Shown in pieces: positions 1-7,815 of a stretch of DNA of 64,000 bases. The stretch covers positions 3,308,052 to 3,372,051 of the forward strand of contig NZ_HG964497.1 of NCBI RefSeq assembly GCF_000613125.1, read 5' to 3'. This DNA is from Bacillus sp. EB01 (GTDB lineage: Bacteria; Bacillota; Bacilli; Bacillales; Cytobacillaceae). Below the pieces are notes generated by a model. The model saw nothing but the letters and a program-made list of their open reading frames with translations, was not told the DNA's origin and did not search any database. Position 1 is the first letter of the stretch. Every line of letters begins with the position of its first letter. A program made the position numbers and the translations under genes.

Positions 1-312
1 ATGCCAGCTGGCGGAAACCTTACCATACGAGTAGAGCAGCCAAATCCCCTGGAAGTTCAAATCGATTTTATAGATGAAGGTGTTGGGATTCCAGAAGACA
101 TGCTCGAAAAGATAGGACAGCCTTTTTTTACATCAAAAACCGGAGGTCATGGCCTGGGCTTGATGATGTCCCGCCGTATCGTAGAGCAGCACAACGGCAA
201 AATGGAAATTAAAAGCAAGCTCGGCGCCGGAACAACTTTTTCCTTAATTTTTCCAACAGGATCCCATGGAAAAGCGGCTCAGCAAGAAAACAAAGAGGTA
301 ATCGCAAAATAA
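1..312 (+). CDS. sensor histidine kinase, C-terminal ATPase domain (5' truncated by window)
   Basis: The visible 103 residues are the end of a HATPase_c domain: a G1 box (DEGVGIP, about residues 25-31), an F box (PFFTSK, 41-46) and a G2 box (GGHGLGL, 48-54), followed by the last strands of the Bergerat fold. This is the ATP-binding part of a two-component kinase, which would phosphorylate a His residue lying upstream of the window. The gene runs in from the left edge, so its sensor region and partner cannot be seen. The style of the domain resembles Bacillus sporulation-type kinases, but that subfamily call is a guess. A terminator follows the stop within a few bases, so it is the last gene of its unit. 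Confidence 0.85.
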   Translation: MPAGGNLTIRVEQPNPLEVQIDFIDEGVGIPEDMLEKIGQPFFTSKTGGHGLGLMMSRRIVEQHNGKMEIKSKLGAGTTFSLIFPTGSHGKAAQQENKEVIAK

Positions 313-314
313 GC

Positions 315-350
315 AAAGGGTATCCCAGTACAAATTCGGGATACCCCTTT
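315..350 (+). terminator. Rho-independent terminator of the kinase gene
   Basis: A perfect stem (AAAGGGTATCCC with GGGATACCCCTTT) starts three bases after the kinase stop codon. The T tract is short. Confidence 0.75.
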
Positions 351-494
351 AATGCTTCAGGGATAGGAAAATGTCTTAGTAATGGGCTTACAAATTAGAT
401 GCTTTGGGATTAGCGGAAAATTCATTATAAAATTTAAAGAGCTGCTCCAAAAAGTCGTTATTCAACGATCTTCTGAAACAGCCTGGTAGTTAAG

Positions 495-968
495 TTATTC
501 CAGGTGAAATTCCTGAATAAGCTTGTTTTTTTCATTGGTAAACTCTTTATACTTTCCGTTTGTATAGCTTCCGATGACTTTTCTCCAAAAGGCTTGTGCC
601 GGTTTGTTTTCATGGATTTGCGTAATCCGCCATGGACCCCGAAACTCTTCAAATAGTTTATGTGCCGCAACCTTTCCGTAGCCGCGCCCGGTATATTTTC
701 GGATGATGTGAAACTCATCCACCTGGTTAGGGTTGCCATCATGCTCAGAGGAGACGAGTGCAAACCCGATTAATTCATCATCTTTTTTGATAAAAAAAGG
801 ATGTTTGTGAGAATTGGACCAATACTCCTTCAGATTAAAGTGTTTATACATTCCCGTTGCTTCAAGCTTGATTTCTGGCTTAAAGAATGCAAATTCATAA
901 ATATAGAATTGCATTAAATGGTGCAGAATCTCTTCCTCTAGTTTATCTACTAGTTTAATAGTTATCAT
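495..968 (-). CDS. GNAT-family N-acetyltransferase
   Basis: A 157-residue protein with the GNAT acetyl-CoA pyrophosphate loop RKYTGRGYGK at residues 90-99 (the R/QxxGxG/A signature) and a typical C-terminal NKPAQAFWRK segment at 121-130, where GNAT enzymes have their last helix. It is expected to transfer an acetyl group from acetyl-CoA to an amine; the substrate cannot be told. The length is normal for the family. The start is supported by a strong Shine-Dalgarno (GAGGGGGGA) five bases upstream. It is a stand-alone gene on the minus strand. Confidence 0.85.
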   Translation of the reverse strand: MITIKLVDKLEEEILHHLMQFYIYEFAFFKPEIKLEATGMYKHFNLKEYWSNSHKHPFFIKKDDELIGFALVSSEHDGNPNQVDEFHIIRKYTGRGYGKVAAHKLFEEFRGPWRITQIHENKPAQAFWRKVIGSYTNGKYKEFTNEKNKLIQEFHLE

Positions 969-1033
969 TAAAATCCCCCCTCATAACTAGTTCTCTTTTT
1001 TCCATAAAACTCCTCTTGGTTTTAGCACGTGGT

Positions 1034-1064
1034 TTGACAAACGTAAAATCTGGCTAAGTATAGT
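1034..1064 (+). promoter_or_regulatory. possible sigma-A promoter for the 103-aa zinc-ribbon-like gene
   Basis: TTGACA at 1034-1039 and TATAGT at 1059-1064. The 19-base spacer is longer than the optimum of 17, so this is tentative. It lies 53 bases before the ATG at 1117. Confidence 0.4.
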
Positions 1065-1116
1065 ATCAAACAGATAGTACAACATTCTGCTTCATACAAA
1101 GAGAGGAGACTTCCAT

Positions 1117-1428
1117 ATGAAAATAGTATATGGATTAATGGCAGACACAGGAAGCGGCAATGAACTCCTGCATGATTTAGGGGTCTGGGAAACTGAGGAA
1201 GCCGCAAGCGACTACTTAGCCAATTCATTGCCACATTCCACTGGGATCTGGGTTGAAAGAATAGAAATAAATGATGCATCCCCCGAGCAGATTGTACCGC
1301 TCACGGATGAAATGGTTGAATGCAGCCAGTGTGGGATTGAATACAGTTCCGATGACATTGTGATTATTGATGATGTCGAAGTTTGCCTTGAGTGTGAGCC
1401 AGTTTACAGGCAAAATTTGACTGGTTGA
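1117..1428 (+). CDS. small conserved-looking protein with a CxxC...CxxC zinc ribbon
   Basis: A 103-residue protein of unknown function. Its C-terminal third has two Cys pairs (C69-x2-C72 and C90-x2-C93) spaced as in a rubredoxin-like zinc ribbon. The N-terminal part is a short alpha/beta region containing VWETEEAASDYLA. There is no signal peptide or membrane segment, so it is probably cytosolic. The ATG has a good ribosome site (GAGAGGAG) upstream and a hairpin terminator follows directly, so it is monocistronic. I do not recognise the family. Confidence 0.7.
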   Translation: MKIVYGLMADTGSGNELLHDLGVWETEEAASDYLANSLPHSTGIWVERIEINDASPEQIVPLTDEMVECSQCGIEYSSDDIVIIDDVEVCLECEPVYRQNLTG

Positions 1429-1437
1429 GGGAAAAAA

Positions 1438-1466
1438 CGAAAAGGATGGCAAAGCGCCATCCTTTT
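1438..1466. terminator. Rho-independent terminator between convergent genes
   Basis: AAGGATGGC pairs with GCCATCCTT, followed by a T run on the plus strand and preceded by an A run. It can serve the plus-strand gene ending at 1428 and the minus-strand gene ending at 1490. Confidence 0.85.
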
Positions 1467-1489
1467 TACATTTATGGATATAACGTTTT

Positions 1490-2002
1490 TTATTCTTCAA
1501 GAGGCTTCAACATATGAAGTGGAGGCGGGACCAGCCAGCCTTTGTCCTTGTTGAGCCTTAAGAAACGTCCGGCAAGCTGCATTTTGGAAGCGTGGAATTC
1601 GGCAAACATCATAGCGATATCTTCACGAATCGAGTTTCCTATCATTCCGCTGCAAGCTACAAGTCCAGCAGCGAGGTCGGCAGATGAAGCCATCGCAATT
1701 TCATTGTCCATCAAACGCGCGCCTGGAGGAATGGTTTCCAAATCGGCAAGCGGCCTTTCCGGCGGGGTTGGCGGCAGGGCGACACCATGCTCCTTAAGAA
1801 TTTCTTCAACGCGTTTTTCATGCTGCTTGCAGGACTCAATATTTTCTTGCACCAGCTTCTTTAAATCCTCGTCCCCAATATGGTTGAGGAATGTTTGGTA
1901 TCCAGCTGTCATAGCCTTGCTGCCAGCAACAAACGACCACATTCCATATACTTCTCCGTAGTGAAGCGGCTCTTTTTGCGGATTTCCACTTAAGATACCC
2001 AT
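1490..2002 (-). CDS. DUF3231 family protein (ferritin-like helical fold)
   Basis: The protein (170 residues) opens with MGILSGNPQ and contains LHYGEVYGMWSF, a helical region with KQHEKRVEEILKEHG, the PPTPPERP linker and a final helix pair ending in FLRLNKDKGWLVPPP. These features fit the Firmicute DUF3231 family, which is related to coat-F/ferritin-like four-helix proteins of unknown function. I place the start at 2002 because AGGAAG lies at proper spacing there; the open frame runs 47 codons further upstream with no family-like sequence. It is downstream of, and convergent in transcription with, no partner of known role. Confidence 0.8.
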   Translation of the reverse strand: MGILSGNPQKEPLHYGEVYGMWSFVAGSKAMTAGYQTFLNHIGDEDLKKLVQENIESCKQHEKRVEEILKEHGVALPPTPPERPLADLETIPPGARLMDNEIAMASSADLAAGLVACSGMIGNSIREDIAMMFAEFHASKMQLAGRFLRLNKDKGWLVPPPLHMLKPLEE

Positions 2003-2091
2003 CTCGAATGTACACTTCCTTTTTAGTTTGTTTACACCAAGTATAGAATCCCTCAATTGGAAAAAATTATTCTTTGTATTGATGAGCCCTA

Positions 2092-2128
2092 TAGAAAAAA
2101 ACGCTGGAGGAAGGCTCCGGCGTTTAAG
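2092..2128 (-). terminator. terminator of the 245-aa lipoprotein gene
   Basis: On the minus strand AAACGCCGGAG pairs with CTCCAGCGTTT (one wobble) and is followed by a run of T. The stem overlaps the TAA stop of the lipoprotein gene. Confidence 0.7.
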
Positions 2129-2861
2129 GGTTATTTGAATCAATAAAACTGATTAACTCTTCAAGGTTTGCTGATTGGAATACAGGCCCTTTCTGGTCAA
2201 ACAGGATATAGCTAGGATCCGATTTTAAGTCGAGCTCAGGATAAATCAGCTTTACTTGTTTCACGGTTGGAAGGCTAAGAATCTCATTTACGTGTTGAAT
2301 AATTTTTTTATTGTTTTCAAGCGGCGCTTTTTCATCCTGTGGGCCAACCGCCAGCATGGAGTAAGTATGGCGCTCTTGAGGGAGGAGTTGTGGATAAGCA
2401 AAGTCGGTGACAACTTCTTCAATTTCAACAGCACTGACTTTGAATACATAATCAGCATTTCCATTCTGGAAGTTCGCTTTTACGACAACTATATGTTCTC
2501 CTTCGGGCAATGCGGGAACGGCCAGCACACCTTCTGTTAATTCCTGTAGCTCTGTCTTGCCGGAAGCTTCATCAACAAATCCTGCCTTGAGGGACGTCGG
2601 CTCTTTGCTAAAAGTTAATTTAATGGAATCAGCCTCTGCGACCTCGACCGTTTTGCTTTTTTTCGCAAGTTCGGCCGGTTTTCCCTTATCGGCCTGATCT
2701 GTGTCGCCATCCTCCGCCCATGTATAGGTGCCTGTCACAGCATCAATCTGTAAGCTTCCTACAGAAAATTTGGCCTTTGGAAGGTTTTTTTCAAGGTTTG
2801 CATCCTGGCATCCAACTAGTAATGCTAGTGTTAAGCTTAGGATTATGGTCGTTTTTTTCAT
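2124..2861 (-). CDS. putative lipoprotein, unknown function
   Basis: A 245-residue protein with a classical lipoprotein signal: MKKTT, a hydrophobic stretch, then a lipobox ending LVGC with the lipidated Cys at residue 18. It should be anchored on the outer face of the membrane. The mature part is acidic/lysine-rich and beta-rich, with no domain I recognise. The start at 2861 is chosen over an ATG seven codons upstream because AAGGGAAG sits six bases before it and the signal peptide begins properly there. It is a single gene with its own terminator. Confidence 0.75.
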   Translation of the reverse strand: MKKTTIILSLTLALLVGCQDANLEKNLPKAKFSVGSLQIDAVTGTYTWAEDGDTDQADKGKPAELAKKSKTVEVAEADSIKLTFSKEPTSLKAGFVDEASGKTELQELTEGVLAVPALPEGEHIVVVKANFQNGNADYVFKVSAVEIEEVVTDFAYPQLLPQERHTYSMLAVGPQDEKAPLENNKKIIQHVNEILSLPTVKQVKLIYPELDLKSDPSYILFDQKGPVFQSANLEELISFIDSNNP

Positions 2862-2975
2862 GGTTGTCTTCCCTTTTGTCATAGAGTGTGTTTGCTACTT
2901 TCCTTCACAATAGCATAAAAGTAGCACCGGATTCTGTCTTGTTTATGGAAGAATCGTGACATATACAGCAAAGAT

Positions 2976-3006
2976 TTAACAGGCAGCAAGCAAAATCCTA
3001 TATAAT
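2976..3006 (+). promoter_or_regulatory. possible sigma-A promoter for coaW
   Basis: TTAACA at 2976-2981 and TATATA (overlapping TATAAT) at 2999-3006, with a spacer of 17 to 19 bases, about 35 bases before the coaW ATG. Confidence 0.4.
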
Positions 3007-3040
3007 AATTGGAATGGAAGAAGTGTACGGAGGGGAAATC

Positions 3041-3844
3041 ATGGATAAATTGATAGGCATTGATGCTGGAGGTACTTTGGTAAAAATTGTTTTTGATGAA
3101 GGGGGCCGCTTCCACTACCGAAAATCTGGCTATGAAGACGCTGAGTCTGTATTTCAGTGGCTAAAGCTTATGTCGCCAGGTGCCCGGATAGCTGTGACTG
3201 GAGGAAGGGGAGAATGGGTGAAGAAGAATTTCTTCCCTGAAGCTGAGATTATTTCGGAATTCCATGCTGTCAGCGAGGGAGCAGGCCATCTTTTCTCGCT
3301 GAAAAATAGCGAGGCACTTGGAACATTTTTATTAGTTAACGTGGGAACCGGTACATCCATTTTCCTCTCAGGTGATGGAAAGTGTGACCGCCTTGGCGGA
3401 ACCGGTTTAGGCGGCGGCACTCTTGTCGGGCTTGGCCGGCTTCTTACTGGCAGTGCCGTTTTTTCTGAACTTGCCGAACTTGGCCTGGCGGGGGATAGAA
3501 CAAATGCTGACGTGCTTGTTAAAGATATATACGGCGATGGCAATGAACCGCTGCTTGGTGAGATGACAGCTTCCAATTTTGCGAAAAATAATTCTGCCAG
3601 CAAGGAAGATCATGTCGCGGCTCTTTTCAACATGGTTGCAGAAAACATTTATCTGCTCGTTTCCCAGTTTGCGGCCGTCCATAAGATAAGAAAGGTTGTT
3701 TTTGCAGGGGGTGCTTTATCTGCAAATAGCCTGCTCAAAGAAAATCTCGGGCTGTATTTGGATATGGCCGGACTACAACCTGTTTTCCTGGAAAAAGGGG
3801 GATATTGTGGGGCAGTGGGAGCGATGTTGCTAAGCGAAAGATGA
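3041..3844 (+). CDS. coaW: type II pantothenate kinase
   Basis: A 267-residue ASKHA-fold kinase: phosphate-1 loop GIDAGGTLVKIVF (residues 6-18), NVGTGTSI (100-107) and the Gly-rich GGTGLGGGT (119-127), all typical of the CoaW/PanK-II family. It phosphorylates pantothenate with ATP in the first step of CoA synthesis. Bacillaceae often carry this form, which is insensitive to CoA feedback, alone or beside a type III enzyme. The start at 3041 follows GGAGGGG by five bases; nine upstream codons in frame lack family sequence. selB begins about 75 bases downstream with no terminator between, so the two may be cotranscribed, although their roles are unrelated. Confidence 0.9.
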   Translation: MDKLIGIDAGGTLVKIVFDEGGRFHYRKSGYEDAESVFQWLKLMSPGARIAVTGGRGEWVKKNFFPEAEIISEFHAVSEGAGHLFSLKNSEALGTFLLVNVGTGTSIFLSGDGKCDRLGGTGLGGGTLVGLGRLLTGSAVFSELAELGLAGDRTNADVLVKDIYGDGNEPLLGEMTASNFAKNNSASKEDHVAALFNMVAENIYLLVSQFAAVHKIRKVVFAGGALSANSLLKENLGLYLDMAGLQPVFLEKGGYCGAVGAMLLSER

Positions 3845-3920
3845 AGTCCAGCTTTTCGCCTTGAAGAAAACAGAAGTTTCATTCACAATAATAGATAGAA
3901 CGATTGAAGAAGGTGCTGTT

Positions 3921-5804
3921 TTGGATAAAAGATTTTTCACAATTGGTATGGCCGGACACATCGACCATGGAAAAACATCGCTAACAAAGGCATTGACGAA
4001 TGTCGATACCGATAGGCTAAAGGAAGAAAAAGAACGGCAAATTTCAATTGAATTGGGATTTGCACCGTTATATGAAGATAAAGAAATACAAATTTCCGTT
4101 ATTGACGTCCCTGGCCACGAGCGGTTCATACGCCAGATGATTGCCGGTGTTGCCGGCATCGACCTTGTCGTGCTCGTAGTCGCAGCCGATGAGGGCGTTA
4201 TGCCACAGACCAGGGAGCATCTCGATATCCTCGGATTTTTAGGAATCAGAAACGGAATCGTTGCGATTACAAAAATAGACCGCGTCGAAGAAGAATTCAT
4301 CGATTTGGTCAAGGACGATATTCTTGGTGAACTTGAAGGAACTGTTTTTGAGGAAGCGCCGTTTGTTCTGGTTGACAGCCTTTCGAAAAAAGGCATCGAA
4401 GAGTTGAAACAGCTAGTCATAACAACCTTGAAAGAACAGGAAATGCGCGACGCCAGGGGAGCGTTCCGCTTGCCAATCGACCAGGTATTTACCGTAAAGG
4501 GCCAAGGTACAGTTGTGCGCGGCACCGTCTATGAAGGGACGGTTGAAGAAGGACAGGCCTTGAAAATCATGCCGAAGGGAACTGAGGTCAGGGCGAGGCA
4601 AATGCAAGTCCACCACAAACAGGCAGCCAAAGCCTATGCTGGACAACGCGTCGCCATCAATCTTTCAAACGTTGCAAAAGATGATTTGGAACGCGGCGAT
4701 GTCCTCGTATCTTCCGAACACTTTATCGTCTCAAAGACGCTTGATGTGGCACTCAAGGTCGTCGAGGACCTCGACTACCTCGTCAAGCAGCGTATGCCGA
4801 TTAAGCTTCATATCGGAACGGCCGAGGTAATGGGCCGAATCGTCTTTTTCGACAGAAACGAGCTGAAGGAAGAATCGGATGAAATCTTATGCCAGCTTCG
4901 GCTTGAAGAAGAAGTATTGACCAAACGCGGCGACCGCTTTATTCTAAGGCGCCCCAGCCCGCAGGAAACAATCGGCGGCGGCTGGGTCATCGATCCGCGC
5001 GGCAATAAGTACCGCTTTGGCAATGAAACGATCGATGAGCTTGAGAAGAAGAAGGTCGGCAATCCGAAAGAGCGTATTACTGCTGCACTCTATGAAGCGA
5101 AAAGCCTCGATTTTAACGAGTTGGTTAAGCAGACCGCTCTTGACGATGAAACACTGTCTGAGGAGTTGAAGGATGAGGCCTTCCTGCTCTTCAACGGCAA
5201 GGAATATACAATGCGGACCATCATCCATTCAATTGAAGAGGATATGTATGACCGCCTCCAGAGCTATCACGCCGAGCATTCCATGAAACAGGGACTGAAT
5301 AAGGCCGAGCTTCTGCAGACGATGATTCGCTCCTTCCCTCGAAACTTACTAGACTTTACCGTAGAACTCGGAATCAAACAGGGAACGTTTGCGAGAAAGG
5401 GCCAATTTGTTTCACTATCCGGTTTCGAGCCGCACGTGCCGAAAAGCTGGCAGAAGCGCGCAGAGTCCATCGTGGAGAATATGAAAAAAGACGGCCTGCA
5501 GTCACGTTATCTGGCAGACTATTTTTCAAGCGCTGGCATTCCAGACACTCTCTCCGCCGATCTGAAGCGGTTCCTGGAAGAAACAGGACAAATTGTTCCG
5601 CTGGACGATCAGTATTACTACCATGGCGAGGTCTTCAAAAATGCGGTAAGTACACTTAAGTCGGAAACAGGCTCCGAGTTTGAAGTCGGTGACGCCAAAA
5701 CCGCACTTGGCCTATCGCGGAAGTACATGATACCGTTTTTGGAAAGACTCGATTCAATCGGCTTGACCAAACGGGTAGAAAACAAACGAATCTGGCAAAA
5801 ATAG
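3921..5804 (+). CDS. selB: selenocysteine-specific translation elongation factor SelB
   Basis: A 627-residue GTPase: GHIDHGKT (residues 12-19), DVPGHER (62-68) and TKID (117-120) are the G1, G3 and G4 motifs of the EF-Tu/SelB group. EF-Tu-like beta barrels follow, then a roughly 250-residue tail of winged-helix repeats that in SelB bind the SECIS hairpin of selenoprotein mRNAs. It should deliver Sec-tRNA(Sec) to in-frame UGA codons. I prefer the TTG at 3921, with GAAGGTG before it, because the family motif starts right after it; an upstream TTG at 3861 is possible. No selA, selD or tRNA(Sec) is visible in the window, which is unusual because selA and selB are often adjacent. Confidence 0.92.
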   Translation: MDKRFFTIGMAGHIDHGKTSLTKALTNVDTDRLKEEKERQISIELGFAPLYEDKEIQISVIDVPGHERFIRQMIAGVAGIDLVVLVVAADEGVMPQTREHLDILGFLGIRNGIVAITKIDRVEEEFIDLVKDDILGELEGTVFEEAPFVLVDSLSKKGIEELKQLVITTLKEQEMRDARGAFRLPIDQVFTVKGQGTVVRGTVYEGTVEEGQALKIMPKGTEVRARQMQVHHKQAAKAYAGQRVAINLSNVAKDDLERGDVLVSSEHFIVSKTLDVALKVVEDLDYLVKQRMPIKLHIGTAEVMGRIVFFDRNELKEESDEILCQLRLEEEVLTKRGDRFILRRPSPQETIGGGWVIDPRGNKYRFGNETIDELEKKKVGNPKERITAALYEAKSLDFNELVKQTALDDETLSEELKDEAFLLFNGKEYTMRTIIHSIEEDMYDRLQSYHAEHSMKQGLNKAELLQTMIRSFPRNLLDFTVELGIKQGTFARKGQFVSLSGFEPHVPKSWQKRAESIVENMKKDGLQSRYLADYFSSAGIPDTLSADLKRFLEETGQIVPLDDQYYYHGEVFKNAVSTLKSETGSEFEVGDAKTALGLSRKYMIPFLERLDSIGLTKRVENKRIWQK

Positions 5805-5808
5805 CATT

Positions 5809-5842
5809 AAGCCCGTCCTGGATTTTTTGGACGGGCTTTTTA
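5809..5842 (+). terminator. terminator of selB
   Basis: AAGCCCGTCC and GGACGGGCTT form a ten-base-pair perfect stem followed by a T run, five bases after the selB stop. Confidence 0.92.
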
Positions 5843-5877
5843 TAGTAGCTGGAATTAGTTGTTTTTGGATTTGGATC

Positions 5878-6062
5878 GCCTCTATGTGCCCGAAAGGAAT
5901 CGAGAAACGATAAATAGGTAACATAGGAGCATCTCTATGTGCCCGAACCGAGTTGAGAAGCGATAAACAGGTAACATAGGAGCATCTCTATGTGCTCGAA
6001 CCAAGTCTAGAAACGATAAAAGGGTAACATAGAGCCGTTCTCAGTGTCCGAACTGAGTTCGG
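5878..6062. repeat. intergenic tandem repeat, 53-bp period (GGTAACATAG family)
   Basis: Occupies the gap between selB and the convergent permease gene. GGTAACAT starts at 5917, 5970 and 6023, exactly 53 bases apart, with a partial unit before the first. Each unit contains a short hairpin (ACATAG...CTATGT) and the invariant TGTGCCCGAA or a close variant. The last unit differs, with the stem CTCAGT...ACTGAG instead. A related array lies at 42958-43150. There is no open reading frame and no CRISPR-like spacer structure. Confidence 0.8.
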
Positions 6063-6099
6063 AATTAATAACAAACTATTTTTTTCACGTCCAGGTTAC

Positions 6100-7173
6100 C
6101 TAGATGGCCTTTTTGATTTTCTTCAGGTTGAAGAATTCCCTTATATTGTTGAAAGTTACTTTGACCACTGCGAAAACAGGAATGGCGATCAGGATGCCGA
6201 TAAATCCATAGACGGAACCGGCAATTAGCAGTACGAATATGACTGTGAGCGGATGTAGATCAAGTTTTTTGCCCATTACTTTAGGTGTTATCAGGTTACC
6301 TTCCAGCTGCTGGACGACGAACATGACCAGAAGGACCTTGACTACCATTGAGGGGCTGTCCATCAGAGCAATGAAAACAGCTGGGATGATGCCGAGTATT
6401 GGGCCAATAAACGGGACGACGGCGACGCTCATTGCAAAAAGTGCGAGAAGGAGAGCGTTGCCCAGGCCAATCATCAAATAGCCAGCGTAAAGCAGGATGC
6501 CATCAGCAACTGCAATGATAAATTGGCCGACAATGTAGGATGAAAGGGTATTGTCGATGTCCTTGAGAATTGTCCTGCCCTCTTCCTGACGGTCATTAGG
6601 AATAATCCGCAGCAAAGCTGGCTGTAGGCGCTCCCCGTCCCTAAGGAGGTAAAAGACGATAAATGGCACGACAGCAAGGACAGTAACAATTCCGGTCAGG
6701 GAAGCGACTACCTTGCCAATATTCTTTTCGGCAGCCTTGAAAAACATCCCGGAAAAGCTATCTGCCTGGCTTTTGATTTTGTCGACAGATTCTTTCGCTT
6801 TCGGGCTGTCTTCAACCATTTTCTTTGATTCGTCGGTCAGCTCTTGGACTTTTGATGGGAAGTTACTGCTTATCTGCTTAACCTGTCCGGCGATGGATGG
6901 CCCTGCAAAGTGGACAAATGCGTATCCCAGCCCAAAAAGAATCAGAAACACTGCCAAAATGCTTGGAGTTCTCGGCATATATCTGGACAGCAGGCGGACG
7001 GATGGACGGAGAATATAGTAAAGAAAACCTGAAAGCAGAAGCGGGAAAAAGACACTGGCGATAAGTTTTTGGAAGGGCCAGACGAAATAATCGATTTTCC
7101 CTAAAAGCAAGATGATGATTAATAAAAGAATTATGGCTGTTGCATATCTAAAAAATGGTTTATTGATCCACAT
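6100..7173 (-). CDS. AI-2E family (PerM-type) membrane permease
   Basis: A 357-residue polytopic membrane protein. It has a pair of N-terminal membrane segments, a soluble amphipathic region rich in Lys/Glu (residues about 90-150), then a block of C-terminal membrane segments with the family-typical sequence PFIGPILGIIPA and QQLEGNLITPKVMG. Members include the B. subtilis paralogues YdbI, YrrI and YueF; proposed roles are export of small molecules or ion antiport, and the substrate is unknown here. The start at 7173 has GGAGG seven bases upstream; the TTG two codons earlier is less well placed. Confidence 0.88.
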   Translation of the reverse strand: MWINKPFFRYATAIILLLIIILLLGKIDYFVWPFQKLIASVFFPLLLSGFLYYILRPSVRLLSRYMPRTPSILAVFLILFGLGYAFVHFAGPSIAGQVKQISSNFPSKVQELTDESKKMVEDSPKAKESVDKIKSQADSFSGMFFKAAEKNIGKVVASLTGIVTVLAVVPFIVFYLLRDGERLQPALLRIIPNDRQEEGRTILKDIDNTLSSYIVGQFIIAVADGILLYAGYLMIGLGNALLLALFAMSVAVVPFIGPILGIIPAVFIALMDSPSMVVKVLLVMFVVQQLEGNLITPKVMGKKLDLHPLTVIFVLLIAGSVYGFIGILIAIPVFAVVKVTFNNIREFFNLKKIKKAI

Positions 7174-7241
7174 TGGCAATCCTCCGGAATTTCTTTCTTA
7201 CCTGAATGTTCCCTCTTTCAATCCATCTGTAAACAATAAAA

Positions 7242-7265
7242 GCTGCCCCTTTAAAAAGAGGCAGC
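7242..7265 (-). terminator. terminator of the DUF2512 gene
   Basis: GCTGCC...GGCAGC stem, extended with one mismatch and followed on the minus strand by a T-rich stretch, just past the gene end at 7278. Confidence 0.75.
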
Positions 7266-7277
7266 GTTGTTGTGCTT

Positions 7278-7658
7278 TTAAACTTCGGTGTTTCCAGAGT
7301 GGCCAGTTGTAAGGTGCCCTTCTTTAGCAAGCCACTTATGATAAAACCATTCACCGGCTGCGACAATCAGGGAAGCAAGAAATGCCTCGCCAGCCGCTTC
7401 GTTATATCCCAACAGGGCAAGTCCAGCCCAGACAACAAGAAAGCTGATGACAAAGTCACCAATTGTTGCTGCAACATTTCCCATTCTCGGGAGGACGACC
7501 ATATCGCCAGTAAAGTAAGCTATTAAGGTTAGTACGATTGCAATTAGCGTAGAATCCAGGAACGAAACATCGTTCAACATTGATAATACAATCCACATGA
7601 CGGCGAGAATCATTGCTGCCTTGATTGCAAGTGCTTTAGCGTGATTCACATTTTCCAC
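7278..7658 (-). CDS. DUF2512 (YndM-like) membrane protein
   Basis: A 126-residue protein with four predicted membrane segments and the motif DSTLIAIVLTLIAYFTGDMVVLPRMGN, which is characteristic of the YndM/DUF2512 family of Bacillus. The family has no established function. The start codon is GTG at 7658 with AAAGGAGG nine bases upstream. It is monocistronic with a terminator. A sigma-B-like promoter sequence lies upstream, which suggests but does not prove stress or stationary-phase expression. Confidence 0.82.
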   Translation of the reverse strand: MENVNHAKALAIKAAMILAVMWIVLSMLNDVSFLDSTLIAIVLTLIAYFTGDMVVLPRMGNVAATIGDFVISFLVVWAGLALLGYNEAAGEAFLASLIVAAGEWFYHKWLAKEGHLTTGHSGNTEV

Positions 7659-7694
7659 TGCTGTTTCCTCCTTTGAAGTTTAGTCCTAGTTAAT

Positions 7695-7719
7695 TTATCC
7701 ATTTATCGGAAACTTAAAC
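7695..7719 (-). promoter_or_regulatory. possible sigma-B-type promoter for the DUF2512 gene
   Basis: Read on the minus strand: GTTTAA (7719-7714), a 13-base spacer, then GGATAA (7700-7695). The -35 matches the sigma-B consensus; the -10 differs from GGGTAT at three positions, so confidence is limited. Confidence 0.3.
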
Positions 7720-7815
7720 CGGACCCCGTTTTGAAGTCTGTTAATGGGAGGTTTTGTCGAATTAATTTTGGGTACATAATCCATTAATTAACAGTTAAGG
7801 CAGGGGATACAAGGA

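Noticed and set aside
3154-3603. 149-codon frame opposite coaW
   Set aside because: It is a shadow of coaW on the other strand with no start signal or family features.
5845-6099. tRNA(Sec) gene next to selB
   Set aside because: The interval is filled by the 53-bp repeat; no cloverleaf or CCA end is seen.
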